Made by a program: the position numbers and the translations under genes. A DNA stretch of 6,771 nt from Nocardioidaceae bacterium (GTDB lineage: Bacteria > Actinomycetota > Actinomycetes > Propionibacteriales > Nocardioidaceae): contig JACCVA010000477.1 in NCBI GenBank assembly GCA_013698435.1, positions 1 to 6,771 of the forward strand. Direction: 5' to 3'. Under the pieces are notes generated by a model. The model worked only from the letters and a program-made list of their open reading frames with translations, was not told the DNA's origin and made no database searches. This document shows positions 1 to 6,400 of this stretch, piece after piece. How positions within the stretch are numbered: the stretch's first letter is position 1; each line of letters begins with the position of its first letter.

Positions 1-1413
1 GTTGCCCGAGCCGCGTTTCTTGCGGCTCTGCTGCGCCTGCTGTCGTCCCTTGGCCCGCTTGCCGCCGCCCGGGAGACCGCCGAGGCCAGGCATGGCGCCC
101 ATGCCCCCACCGCTGGCCATCGACAGCATCATCTTGCGAGCCTCGAAGAAACGGTCGACCAGTTGGTTGACCTCACTGACGGTCCGGCCGGCGCCTTTGG
201 AGATCCGCAACCGACGAGACCCGTCGATCATCTTCGGGTTGTCGCGTTCGGCCGGCGTCATGGACAAGATCAGCGCCCTGATGCGGCCGATCTCGCTGTC
301 GTCGAAACCGGCGAGCTGGTCCTTGAACTGGGCCATTCCGGGGATCATCCCCATGATCTTGGAGAGCGATCCCATCTTCTGAACCGCCTCCATCTGCTGG
401 AGGAAGTCCGTCAGCGTGAAGTCGCCGCCCTTGCCCTGCAGCTTCGCTGCGGCCTTCGCCGCCTCGTCCGCGTCGAACGCCTTCTCGGCCTGCTCGATCA
501 GGGTCAGCATGTCGCCCATGCCAAGGATGCGGGAGGCCATCCGGTCCGGGTGGAAGATGTCGAAGTCGGTCAGCTTCTCACCGTTAGACGCGAACATGAC
601 CTGGCGACCGGTGAGCTGCACGACCGACAGGGCGGCGCCGCCGCGCGCGTCGCCGTCGAGCTTCGACAGCACGACGCCGGTGAAGCCGACGCCGTCGAGG
701 AAGGCTTGAGCCGTGGTCACGGCGTCCTGGCCGATCATCGCGTCGACGACGAAAAGCGTCTCATCGGGCTGGACGGCGTCGCGGATGTCCGCGGCCTGTT
801 GCATCAGCTCGGTGTCGATGCCGAGACGTCCGGCAGTGTCGACGACCACGACGTCGTACAGCTTGCGTCGGGCTTCGGCCACCGAGTCGCGGGCGACTTG
901 GACCGGGTCGCCGACCCCGTTGCCCCGCTCCGGCGCGAAGACGTTCACACCGGCCTGTTGGCCGACCACCTCGAGCTGGGTCACGGCGTTCGGCCGCTGA
1001 AGGTCGGCAGCGACCAGCAGCGGGCTGTGGCCCTGCTCCTTCAGCCAGCGACCGAGCTTCCCGGCAAGGGTGGTCTTGCCTGAACCCTGGAGGCCGGCGA
1101 GCATGATGACGGTCGGCGGGGTCTTGGCGAAGCGCAGCCGCCGGGTCTCTCCGCCGAGGATCGCGACGAGCTCTTCGTTGACGATCTTGATGACCTGCTG
1201 GGCCGGGTTGAGCGCCTCGCTGACCTCGACGCCCTTCGCCCGCTCGCGCACCTGCTCGATGAACTGGCGAACCGCGGGCAGCGCGACGTCGGCCTCGAGC
1301 AAAGCGATCCGGATCTCCCGAGCGGTCGCGTCGATGTCGGCCTCGGAGAGCCGACCCTTGCCACGCAGGTTCTTGAACGTTGCGGCGAGCCGGTCTTGCA
1401 GCGTGTCGAACAC
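1..1413 (-). CDS. ffh: Signal recognition particle protein Ffh (SRP54 GTPase), C-terminus cut by window edge
   Basis: This is the GTPase subunit of the bacterial signal recognition particle. It binds 4.5S RNA and signal sequences of nascent membrane proteins, and docks with FtsY at the membrane. Reading the minus strand from a GTG at 1413 gives 471 open codons running off the left edge. Residues 1-90 form the helical N domain. The G domain carries the P-loop GLQGSGKTT (107-115), DTAGR (192-196) and SKLDGDARGG (250-259, with Ser where Thr is common before KLD). HPDRMASRILGMGD (288-301) leads into the methionine-rich M domain, which includes SRRLRISKGAG (399-409) and EARKMM (424-429). The visible C-terminal tail is Gly/Met-rich, then Lys/Arg/Gln-rich. 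GAGGA at 1425-1429 sits 11 bases upstream of the start and fixes it. The gene lies 73 bases downstream of glnD on the same strand; the same glnD-ffh order is known in Streptomyces. Identification is certain; only the last residues are missing. Confidence 0.97.
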   Translation of the reverse strand, partial: MFDTLQDRLAATFKNLRGKGRLSEADIDATAREIRIALLEADVALPAVRQFIEQVRERAKGVEVSEALNPAQQVIKIVNEELVAILGGETRRLRFAKTPPTVIMLAGLQGSGKTTLAGKLGRWLKEQGHSPLLVAADLQRPNAVTQLEVVGQQAGVNVFAPERGNGVGDPVQVARDSVAEARRKLYDVVVVDTAGRLGIDTELMQQAADIRDAVQPDETLFVVDAMIGQDAVTTAQAFLDGVGFTGVVLSKLDGDARGGAALSVVQLTGRQVMFASNGEKLTDFDIFHPDRMASRILGMGDMLTLIEQAEKAFDADEAAKAAAKLQGKGGDFTLTDFLQQMEAVQKMGSLSKIMGMIPGMAQFKDQLAGFDDSEIGRIRALILSMTPAERDNPKMIDGSRRLRISKGAGRTVSEVNQLVDRFFEARKMMLSMASGGGMGAMPGLGGLPGGGKRAKGRQQAQQSRKKRGSGN

Positions 1414-1486
1414 GGGGCGGTCTGTCCTCGAGATGGCGGGCGGGGCGGGCGGCGGGTCGCTCGGCAGCTGCGGCGACGCCGGTGGA

Positions 1487-3220
1487 TCAGCCTACCCGCC
1501 CGCGCTCCACTCCCCGATTCGTCCGACCCAGAAGAGGGGACCCCAGCGTTTGCCGGTCGGACGAATCGGGCTGGGAACCCAGATGGAGGTGGCGTTTGCT
1601 GCGTTCGACGAGGGCGTCGACGAGCTGCTTGCGCCACGGCGACCAGGCTTGCGGGCCTGTCGCCAGAGCATCGGCCTCGGTGAGCACGGCGAGCAGGTCC
1701 AACGTGGGACCGTCGACCACCGCCGAGGCAACGGCCGCCGCCGTCCGCGGGTCGTCGAGGTCGCGCGTCGTGGCGACGTCGACCAGCAGCAGATGGTGCC
1801 GCACCAGGCGTGCGATCGTGGCGGCGTCCTTGGCGCTGAATCCAACCCGGCCGGCGATGTCCCTGGCGATCAGCTCCCCAACCTCGCTGTGGTCGGCATC
1901 GCCGCCTTTGCCGATGTCGTGCAGCAGGGCAGCGGTGACGAGCAGGTCGGGGCGGTCGACCTGGTCGACGTACGCGGCCGCCTCGACACAGGTCTGCACC
2001 AGGTGCCGGTCGACGGTGAACCGGTGCACCGACGACTGCGGCGCCAGGTGGCGCACCTGCGTCCACTCCGGCAGCAGCGAGTCCACCACGCCGTACTGGT
2101 CGAGGCTCTCCCACACGTCGACCAACGCCCGGCCGCTGCCCAGCAGGCGCCCGAGCAGACCGCGGGCCTCGGGCGGCCAGGGCACCGGCATCGCCATCGA
2201 CTCACGACCCAGCCGGGCCGCCGCGGCGTCGGTGAGCAACAGCCCACGGGTCGCCGCCGCCTCGGCGGCGCGCAGGCCGAGCAGGGGGTCGCGTGCAGGC
2301 TGTGCCTTCTCGGTCAGCACGACCTCGCCGCGGTAGGCCGCCACACCTGGCGCGACCACCTCGAGGACGGGTCTGCGTGGCCGGCCGGCCGGTGCAGGAG
2401 TCAGCATCCAGTCGACGTTGCGGAACGCCACCTGGGCGAGGTGCCCGATGCCTCTACCGATCTCCGCCACCCGGGCGCGCAATGCAGCGGCGTCGGTGAG
2501 CCCCAGCCGCTCGGCGACCTCGGCGGCGTAGTCGGCGACGAGCCGCTCCGTACGTCGACCGGTGGTCTCCTGCAGCGCGTCACGCACCTCCAGCAGCGCA
2601 ATCGCCTGCCGGTCCAGCTCCACGGCCGGCACGTCGACCAGCCAGCTCGCGAGCAGGGCACGCAGCACGGTGACGTCTCGGAGCCCACCGTGCGACTCCT
2701 TGAGGTCGGGGGTCGTCGCGTGCCCGAGGTCCCCTAGCTGCGCCCACCGGCGGCGGGTGTCGTCCACCAACAGGGGCAGCCGACGTTTCGCGGACCGGCG
2801 CCACTGCGCAAGGACGGCGCTGCGCGAGCTCAGCGTCAGCGCCGCGTCCCCGGCGATGTGCCGCATCTCGAGCAGACCCAGCGCGACTCGTACGTCGTCG
2901 TCGGCGGCGGCTCGGAGCTGCCGCTGCGTCCGGACGGCGTGGTCGAGGGGCACGTTCGCGTCCCAGAGGGGGTACCAGAGCCGCTCGGCCAGCTGACCGA
3001 GCAGCGCCTCGTCGTACCCGTCGACCGCGAGCAGCACGACGTCGAGGTCGCTGGCGGGGGACAGGTGGCCGCGACCGTAACCGCCGACGGCCACCAGCGC
3101 CGCACCCGCCGAGGGCAGGTCCAAGCCCGCCTGAGCCTCGCCCCACAGCGCGCGCAGCTGCCGGTCGGCGCCGGCAGCCCGCGAGCGTCTTTGCTCAGAC
3201 CGCGTCGGAGTCCCGGTCAC
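1487..3220 (-). CDS. glnD: P-II nucleotidyltransferase GlnD, truncated: NTase and HD domains present, ACT domains absent
   Basis: GlnD adds a nucleotide to Tyr51 of P-II under nitrogen limitation and removes it under nitrogen excess. In studied actinobacteria the group is AMP; in enterobacteria it is UMP. The 577-residue product has the nucleotidyltransferase motif GGYGRGHLSPASDLD (46-60) with the Asp pair 58/60, the family motif KESHGGLRDV (174-183), and an HD domain with HDIGKG (434-439), DHSEVGE (443-449) and RHHLLLVDVATTRDLDDP (474-491). Family resemblance fades after about residue 543, where homologues continue for roughly 200 more residues through two glutamine-sensing ACT domains. Here about 30 unrelated residues follow before a TGA, and most of them lie in a perfect inverted repeat (1513-1570). 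The GTG start at 3220 lies inside the end of glnK (26-base overlap), with GAGG at 3231-3234 as ribosome binding site, so translation is probably coupled. Transferase and hydrolase sites look intact, so the enzyme may be active but not normally regulated. A pseudogene cannot be excluded. Confidence 0.93.
   Translation of the reverse strand: MTGTPTRSEQRRSRAAGADRQLRALWGEAQAGLDLPSAGAALVAVGGYGRGHLSPASDLDVVLLAVDGYDEALLGQLAERLWYPLWDANVPLDHAVRTQRQLRAAADDDVRVALGLLEMRHIAGDAALTLSSRSAVLAQWRRSAKRRLPLLVDDTRRRWAQLGDLGHATTPDLKESHGGLRDVTVLRALLASWLVDVPAVELDRQAIALLEVRDALQETTGRRTERLVADYAAEVAERLGLTDAAALRARVAEIGRGIGHLAQVAFRNVDWMLTPAPAGRPRRPVLEVVAPGVAAYRGEVVLTEKAQPARDPLLGLRAAEAAATRGLLLTDAAAARLGRESMAMPVPWPPEARGLLGRLLGSGRALVDVWESLDQYGVVDSLLPEWTQVRHLAPQSSVHRFTVDRHLVQTCVEAAAYVDQVDRPDLLVTAALLHDIGKGGDADHSEVGELIARDIAGRVGFSAKDAATIARLVRHHLLLVDVATTRDLDDPRTAAAVASAVVDGPTLDLLAVLTEADALATGPQAWSPWRKQLVDALVERSKRHLHLGSQPDSSDRQTLGSPLLGRTNRGVERGRVG
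1513..1570. repeat. 58-base palindromic element with perfect 16-base inverted arms, inside the 3' end of glnD
   Basis: The left arm CCCGATTCGTCCGACC (1513-1528) is the exact reverse complement of the right arm (1555-1570). A 26-base centre (1529-1554) separates them and contains its own small GGGGACCCC symmetry. Another short hairpin (CTGGG, two bases, CCCAG) abuts it at 1571-1582. No T-run follows the hairpin on either strand, so it does not look like a standard intrinsic terminator. It encodes residues 551-570 of the GlnD reading frame, the part with no family resemblance. Size and symmetry fit a REP-like or miniature mobile palindrome, but that identity is inferred; no second copy is present in this window. 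Confidence 0.7.
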
Positions 3221-3533
3221 CCGTGCGCACCCTCACGACGGTCTCGACGGCGGTCACCCACACCTTTCCGTCACCGATGCGGCCGGTCTGGGCGCTCTTG
3301 ACGATGACGTCGACGATGTCGGCGGCGTCGCCGTCCTCGACCACGATCTCGACACGCACCTTCGGCACGAGCGCGATGTCGTACTCCGCCCCGCGGTAGA
3401 CCTCGGTGTGGCCCTTCTGGCGCCCGTAACCGCTCGCCTCGGTCACGGTCATCCCGGTGACGCCGAAGGCCTCGACCGCAGCCCGGACGTCTTCGAGCTT
3501 GTGCGGCTTGATGACCGCGGTGATGAGCCTCAT
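3195..3533 (-). CDS. glnK: Nitrogen regulatory protein P-II (GlnK/GlnB type)
   Basis: This small trimeric signal protein binds ATP/ADP and 2-oxoglutarate, controls AmtB by inserting its T-loop into the channel, and is modified by GlnD. The 112-residue length is standard. The N-terminus MRLITAVIKPHKLEDV is typical. The first P-II signature and T-loop, GYGRQKGHTEVYRGAEYD (35-52), place the modifiable tyrosine exactly at position 51. The nucleotide-binding segment TGRIGDGKVWV lies at 83-93. The C-terminal VRVRTGDRDSDAV is normal for the family. Its ATG overlaps the amtB stop by 4 bases (ATGA), and its own end overlaps the glnD start by 26 bases, so all three are one translationally coupled unit. 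GlnK rather than GlnB is chosen because of the amtB linkage; sequence alone does not separate the two names. Confidence 0.97.
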   Translation of the reverse strand: MRLITAVIKPHKLEDVRAAVEAFGVTGMTVTEASGYGRQKGHTEVYRGAEYDIALVPKVRVEIVVEDGDAADIVDVIVKSAQTGRIGDGKVWVTAVETVVRVRTGDRDSDAV

Positions 3534-4897
3534 GCCTCGACACTCTCCTTCTTCTCGACATCACTGGAGACGGCCGGCCGAGCCGTGTCAGCACCCGGCG
3601 TCGCTCGTACGCCGCCGAACGCTTGATGGAGGTCGTACGCCGACTCAGCGTGCGCCGCGGAGTCGATGCCGACGACCTCGTCCTCCTCGTCGAGACGGAA
3701 GCCGACCGTCTTCTGCAGCACGTAGCCGATGACGTACGTCAGGACAAACGAGTACACGAGCACGGCCCCTGCACCGACGGACTGCCGCCAGAGCTGGTCG
3801 ACTCCGCCGCCGTACAGCAGGCCGTCCACACCGGCGGTGGCCGCCGCGGTTCCGACGAAACCGACGGCGATCGTGCCGACGACACCACCCACCAGGTGGA
3901 CGCCGACAACGTCGAGGGAGTCGTCGAAGCCGAACCGGTACTTGAGCCCGACCGCCAGCGCGCAGAGCACGCCCGCGACGGCGCCGAGGGCGATGGCGCC
4001 GAGCGGCGACACCGCCGAGCACGACGGGGTGATCGCCACCAGCCCGGCGACGACTCCCGAGGCGCCGCCGAGCGAGGTGGCGCGGCCATCTCGGAGCTTC
4101 TCCGTGACCAGCCACCCCAGCATCGCCGCGCAGGTGGCGACGAGCGTGTTGACGAACACCTCGGCCGCCTGACCGTTGGCCGCCAGCGCCGAACCCGCGT
4201 TGAAGCCGAACCAGCCGAACCAGAGCAGTCCCGCACCGATCATCACCAGCGGCAGGCTGTGCGGACGCATCGGGTCACGTTGCCAGCCGACGCGCTTGCC
4301 CAACACGATCGCGAGGGCGAGGCCGGCTGCACCGGCGTTGATGTGCACCGCCGTGCCGCCGGCGAAGTCGACAACGAGCAGCTTGTTGGCGATCCAGCCG
4401 CCGGCCGCGGACTCGGCACCGTCGAAGGCGAACACCCAGTGCGCCACCGGGAAGTACACCAGCGTCGCCCAGACACCTGTGAAGATGAGCCAGGTGCCGA
4501 ACTTCGCCCGGTCGGCGATCGCGCCGGAGATCAACGCGACCGTGATGATCGCGAAGACCGCCTGGAACGCGACGAACGCCATCGACGGCACCGTGAACAC
4601 CAAGTCGTCAGACGCGAAGCCGTTGTCGAGCCCGTTGGTGCCCATCAGCGAGCTGAGGCCGAAGAACTCAGCCGGGCTGCCGAGCAGACCTCCCCCGACG
4701 TCGTTGCCGAACGCCATCGAGTAGCCGTACAGCGTCCACAGGACACCGACGACGCCGATCGCGCCGAAGCTCATCATCATCATGTTGAGCACGCTCTTCG
4801 AGCGGACCATGCCGCCGTAGAAGAGCGCGAGCCCAGGGGTCATCAGCAGCACCAGGGCGGCGCTGGTCAGGACCCAGGCGGTATCTCCTGAGTTCAT
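3530..4897 (-). CDS. amtB: Ammonium transporter AmtB (Amt/MEP/Rh family)
   Basis: AmtB is a trimeric inner-membrane channel that carries ammonium into the cell when it is scarce. The 455-residue product has about 11 hydrophobic segments. Diagnostic residues are present: the periplasmic Phe gate in FQAVFAIITVALISGAIADR (111-130), Asp177 and the first pore His185 in DFAGGTAVHINAGAAGL, GWFGFNAGSA (228-237, Phe232 as second gate residue), and the second pore His334 in GVHLVGG. The cytoplasmic tail starts with RLDEEDEVVGID (401-412), a conserved segment linked to P-II control, followed by a variable polar end. ATG at 4897 is chosen because AGGAG (4906-4910) lies 8 bases upstream and MNSGDTAWVLTSAALVLLM is a typical Amt beginning. 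The frame stays open to 5134, but that stretch is not Amt-like and would cover the candidate operator. First gene of amtB-glnK-glnD; probably GlnR-regulated. Confidence 0.97.
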   Translation of the reverse strand: MNSGDTAWVLTSAALVLLMTPGLALFYGGMVRSKSVLNMMMMSFGAIGVVGVLWTLYGYSMAFGNDVGGGLLGSPAEFFGLSSLMGTNGLDNGFASDDLVFTVPSMAFVAFQAVFAIITVALISGAIADRAKFGTWLIFTGVWATLVYFPVAHWVFAFDGAESAAGGWIANKLLVVDFAGGTAVHINAGAAGLALAIVLGKRVGWQRDPMRPHSLPLVMIGAGLLWFGWFGFNAGSALAANGQAAEVFVNTLVATCAAMLGWLVTEKLRDGRATSLGGASGVVAGLVAITPSCSAVSPLGAIALGAVAGVLCALAVGLKYRFGFDDSLDVVGVHLVGGVVGTIAVGFVGTAAATAGVDGLLYGGGVDQLWRQSVGAGAVLVYSFVLTYVIGYVLQKTVGFRLDEEDEVVGIDSAAHAESAYDLHQAFGGVRATPGADTARPAVSSDVEKKESVEA

Positions 4898-4959
4898 CGA
4901 GAGGTCTCCTCGTTGACTGTCGTCGTGCGGGGACGCCGTCCGCGGACCTCGTTGTCGCT

Positions 4960-4986
4960 GACGTACCGACGTCGTGCGTGTACGTC
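4960..4986. repeat. Short inverted repeat in the amtB leader
   Basis: GACGTAC (4960-4966) and GTACGTC (4980-4986) are exact reverse complements separated by 13 bases. They lie between the candidate GlnR box and the amtB ribosome binding site. This could be a small mRNA hairpin or a protein site, but 7-base arms can occur by chance in GC-rich DNA. No function is assigned. Confidence 0.3.
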
Positions 4987-5003
4987 GACTGTGACGCCGG
5001 CAC

Positions 5004-5041
5004 GTTTCGGCGGAGCGTGTTCCGTGTTGCGCCGACGTGAC
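5004..5041 (-). promoter_or_regulatory. Candidate GlnR operator upstream of amtB
   Basis: Read on the minus strand, toward amtB, four pentamers occur at exact 6-base gaps: GTCAC (5041-5037), GCAAC (5030-5026), CACGC (5019-5015) and GAAAC (5008-5004). The GlnR box of Streptomyces and mycobacteria is GTNAC, 6 bases, GAAAC, with this unit repeated. The first and last pentamers match fully, the second matches 4 of 5, and the third is poor. The site is 107 bases upstream of the amtB ATG, a sensible place for an activator, and amtB is a classic GlnR target. No convincing -10/-35 pair could be read. Footprint strength and transcription start are not visible from sequence. Confidence 0.55.
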
Positions 5042-5094
5042 AGTTGTCCCTCGCGCGTTACGGCCGTGTGAACTCAGCCGGTCGGTCGGCCGAC

Positions 5095-5134
5095 TTGGTA
5101 CGTTCTGGTGGCTGCGAGCGCCTCGGAGTACCAA
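5095..5134. repeat. Inverted repeat upstream of the hydrolase-like gene
   Basis: TTGGTAC (5095-5101) and GTACCAA (5128-5134) are exact reverse complements around a 26-base centre, in the intergenic region shared by amtB and the divergent plus-strand gene. The palindrome GTCGGCCGAC (5085-5094) lies immediately beside it. The arms could be half-sites for a regulator of the plus-strand gene, but the spacing is long and the match may be chance. The rest of the gene-free stretch 4898-5180 holds only the amtB leader, the GlnR candidate and the ribosome binding sites of the two flanking genes. Confidence 0.25.
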
Positions 5135-5180
5135 CAGCGTTCCAACTCAACCGCTCACCAGGAGCACCCGGAGTATTAGC

Positions 5181-5876
5181 GTGGCGTCTGTGGCGGTTCA
5201 GCTGGCACTGCTCCCGAGTCCCCTGCTCGGTCCCGCGGTGTGGGCGCCGGTCGCTGCGGAGCTGCGTCGTACCGGCTGGTCGGTCGTGGAGTGCAAGTCG
5301 GCGGCCGCTGCGCCCGACAGCTGGGAGGACGTCCTCGATGGCTTCGTCGCCGAGCTTCCGGCGAGCCACGAGCTGGTCCTGGTCCCGCACAGCAACGCCG
5401 GACTGTATGTGCCTGCCCTCAGCCGCGAACGCCACGTCGCAGCCGCCCTGTTCGTCGACGCGGGGCTGCCCCCAGCCGACGGAGCGGCACCGCTCGCGCC
5501 CGCTGCGTTCTACGACTTCCTCTCCGGGCTCGCAGGCGGGGACGACCGGCTTCCGCCGTGGACGCAGTGGTGGGACGACGCCGATGCCGACGGGCTGTTC
5601 CCGGGCCCTGCTGCCCGCGAACGAGTCGAGAACGAGCAGCTTAGGCTGCCGTTGGCCTACTTCCGCGGTTCGGTGCCGGTGCCGGCCGGATGGGACGAGA
5701 GGCCGTGCGGCTACCTCGCCTTCGGCGAGACGTACGCCGACGAGCGGCAGCGGGCTCAAGCCCTCGGCTGGCCGGTCCAGACGCTGGCTGGTCGCCACCT
5801 CCACACGCTCGTCAAGCCACGCGAAGTAGCAGCCGCGATCACACAGCTGTTGGCATCCCTCGGGCTCGACCCGTAG
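5181..5876 (+). CDS. Alpha/beta-hydrolase-like protein, function unknown
   Basis: This 231-residue, probably cytoplasmic protein looks like a small alpha/beta hydrolase. LPSPLLGPAVWAPVAAELRRTGWSVV (residues 11-36) resembles the opening strand and helix of that fold. LVPHSNAGLYVP (67-78) fits the nucleophile elbow with Ser71, although the first elbow position is His and the Gly that often follows is Asn-Ala-Gly. FVDAGLP (91-97) follows as in related proteins. GRHLHTLVKPREVA (204-217) fits the catalytic histidine strand, with His206 or His208 as candidates. The acidic member of the triad is unclear. GTG at 5181 is chosen because GGAG (5170-5173) lies 7 bases upstream; an open frame back to 5037 would overlap the amtB operator and looks non-coding. 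The gene diverges from amtB and converges on the DUF2695-like gene with a 23-base gap. Substrate cannot be inferred. Confidence 0.82.
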   Translation: MASVAVQLALLPSPLLGPAVWAPVAAELRRTGWSVVECKSAAAAPDSWEDVLDGFVAELPASHELVLVPHSNAGLYVPALSRERHVAAALFVDAGLPPADGAAPLAPAAFYDFLSGLAGGDDRLPPWTQWWDDADADGLFPGPAARERVENEQLRLPLAYFRGSVPVPAGWDERPCGYLAFGETYADERQRAQALGWPVQTLAGRHLHTLVKPREVAAAITQLLASLGLDP

Positions 5877-5899
5877 CCCTCACGACAGTTGGCCGCTTG

Positions 5900-6307
5900 T
5901 CACGGGTGCCAGCGGGGTCGGTGCAACTGCATCCACAGGCAGCACGGCTGGGACGATCCCCGGCGTACGCCTCGACACGTTGGTCGGGCGCCGCGCCACC
6001 GCCACTCGTCGATCGCTGCGTCGTAGGTCACCGCGTCACCGACCGGCGACCAGCCGTTGTCGAAGATCTCGCAGTCGCAGTAACCGCCACGCTGCGCGAG
6101 CCGACGCTCGAGCGCGGTGGCCTGTGGTGCACGCAGGCCGCGCCAATGGCACGCCCAACGCAGCCTGCCGTCGCAGCCGAACTCGTCGAGCATCCGGTGG
6201 ACGAAGCAGAGCACACACTCGCGTAGCCGTGGGGTGGTGAGTTGGAAGGCGAGCACTGCCAGCTCACGTTCGAGCATGTCGACGGGGTCGGCGATCTCTG
6301 ACGACAT
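5900..6307 (-). CDS. DUF2695-like, cysteine-rich small protein
   Basis: The 135-residue product resembles the actinobacterial DUF2695 family, recalled from its pattern: a CxxC near the start (CVLC, 31-34), then CDGRLRWA (45-52), RAPQATALERRL (59-70) and the signature GGYCDCEIFDNGW (74-86). Cys31, 34, 45, 53, 77 and 79 could form a metal site; this is inference, since no function is established for the family to my knowledge. The N-terminal 30 residues are helical and polar, with no signal peptide or membrane segment. After about residue 90 the sequence is less typical and ends in an Arg/Trp-rich tail with two adjacent cysteines (122-123). ATG at 6307 is supported by GGAG at 6315-6318, 7 bases upstream. 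It lies 93 bases downstream of the methyltransferase gene on the same strand, and its 3' end faces the hydrolase-like gene. Confidence 0.8.
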   Translation of the reverse strand: MSSEIADPVDMLERELAVLAFQLTTPRLRECVLCFVHRMLDEFGCDGRLRWACHWRGLRAPQATALERRLAQRGGYCDCEIFDNGWSPVGDAVTYDAAIDEWRWRGARPTCRGVRRGSSQPCCLWMQLHRPRWHP

Positions 6308-6400
6308 GGCTGCTCTCCACGCGGGTCTTGGTTGATGTGGTGTCGGGCAACGTACTGCCGCGCGCCGACAGATCCGCGGATGAGACGAAACGGCGAAGGA

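Noticed and set aside
163..1083. A 306-codon plus-strand open frame opposite ffh
   Set aside because: Shadow of ffh; no recognisable domain, and ffh motifs cover the same DNA on the minus strand.
1513..1582. Reading the palindrome as the intrinsic terminator of amtB-glnK-glnD
   Set aside because: No T-run follows on the minus strand and the hairpin lies before the glnD stop codon; termination is possible but not supported by sequence.
1070..2737. A 555-codon plus-strand open frame across the ffh start and glnD
   Set aside because: It is antisense to two well-recognised genes, its translation is low-complexity Arg/Gly/His-rich with no family pattern, and long empty frames are expected in GC-rich coding DNA.
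3623..4891. A 422-codon plus-strand open frame opposite amtB
   Set aside because: The translation is rich in Arg, His, Asp and Glu, typical of the antisense of a hydrophobic membrane protein; amtB on the other strand has clear motifs.
4898..5134. An N-terminal extension of AmtB from the open frame up to 5134
   Set aside because: The extra 79 residues are Arg/Ser/Thr-rich and not Amt-like, a good AGGAG lies before the 4897 ATG, and the extension would cover the GlnR-like box.
5058..5804. A 248-codon minus-strand open frame opposite the hydrolase-like gene
   Set aside because: No family resemblance; the plus strand has a good ribosome binding site and alpha/beta-hydrolase motifs in the same interval.
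5690..6226. A 178-codon plus-strand open frame overlapping the hydrolase end and the DUF2695-like gene
   Set aside because: It overlaps two supported genes in other frames, has no ribosome binding site I can see, and its composition is typical of a shadow frame.
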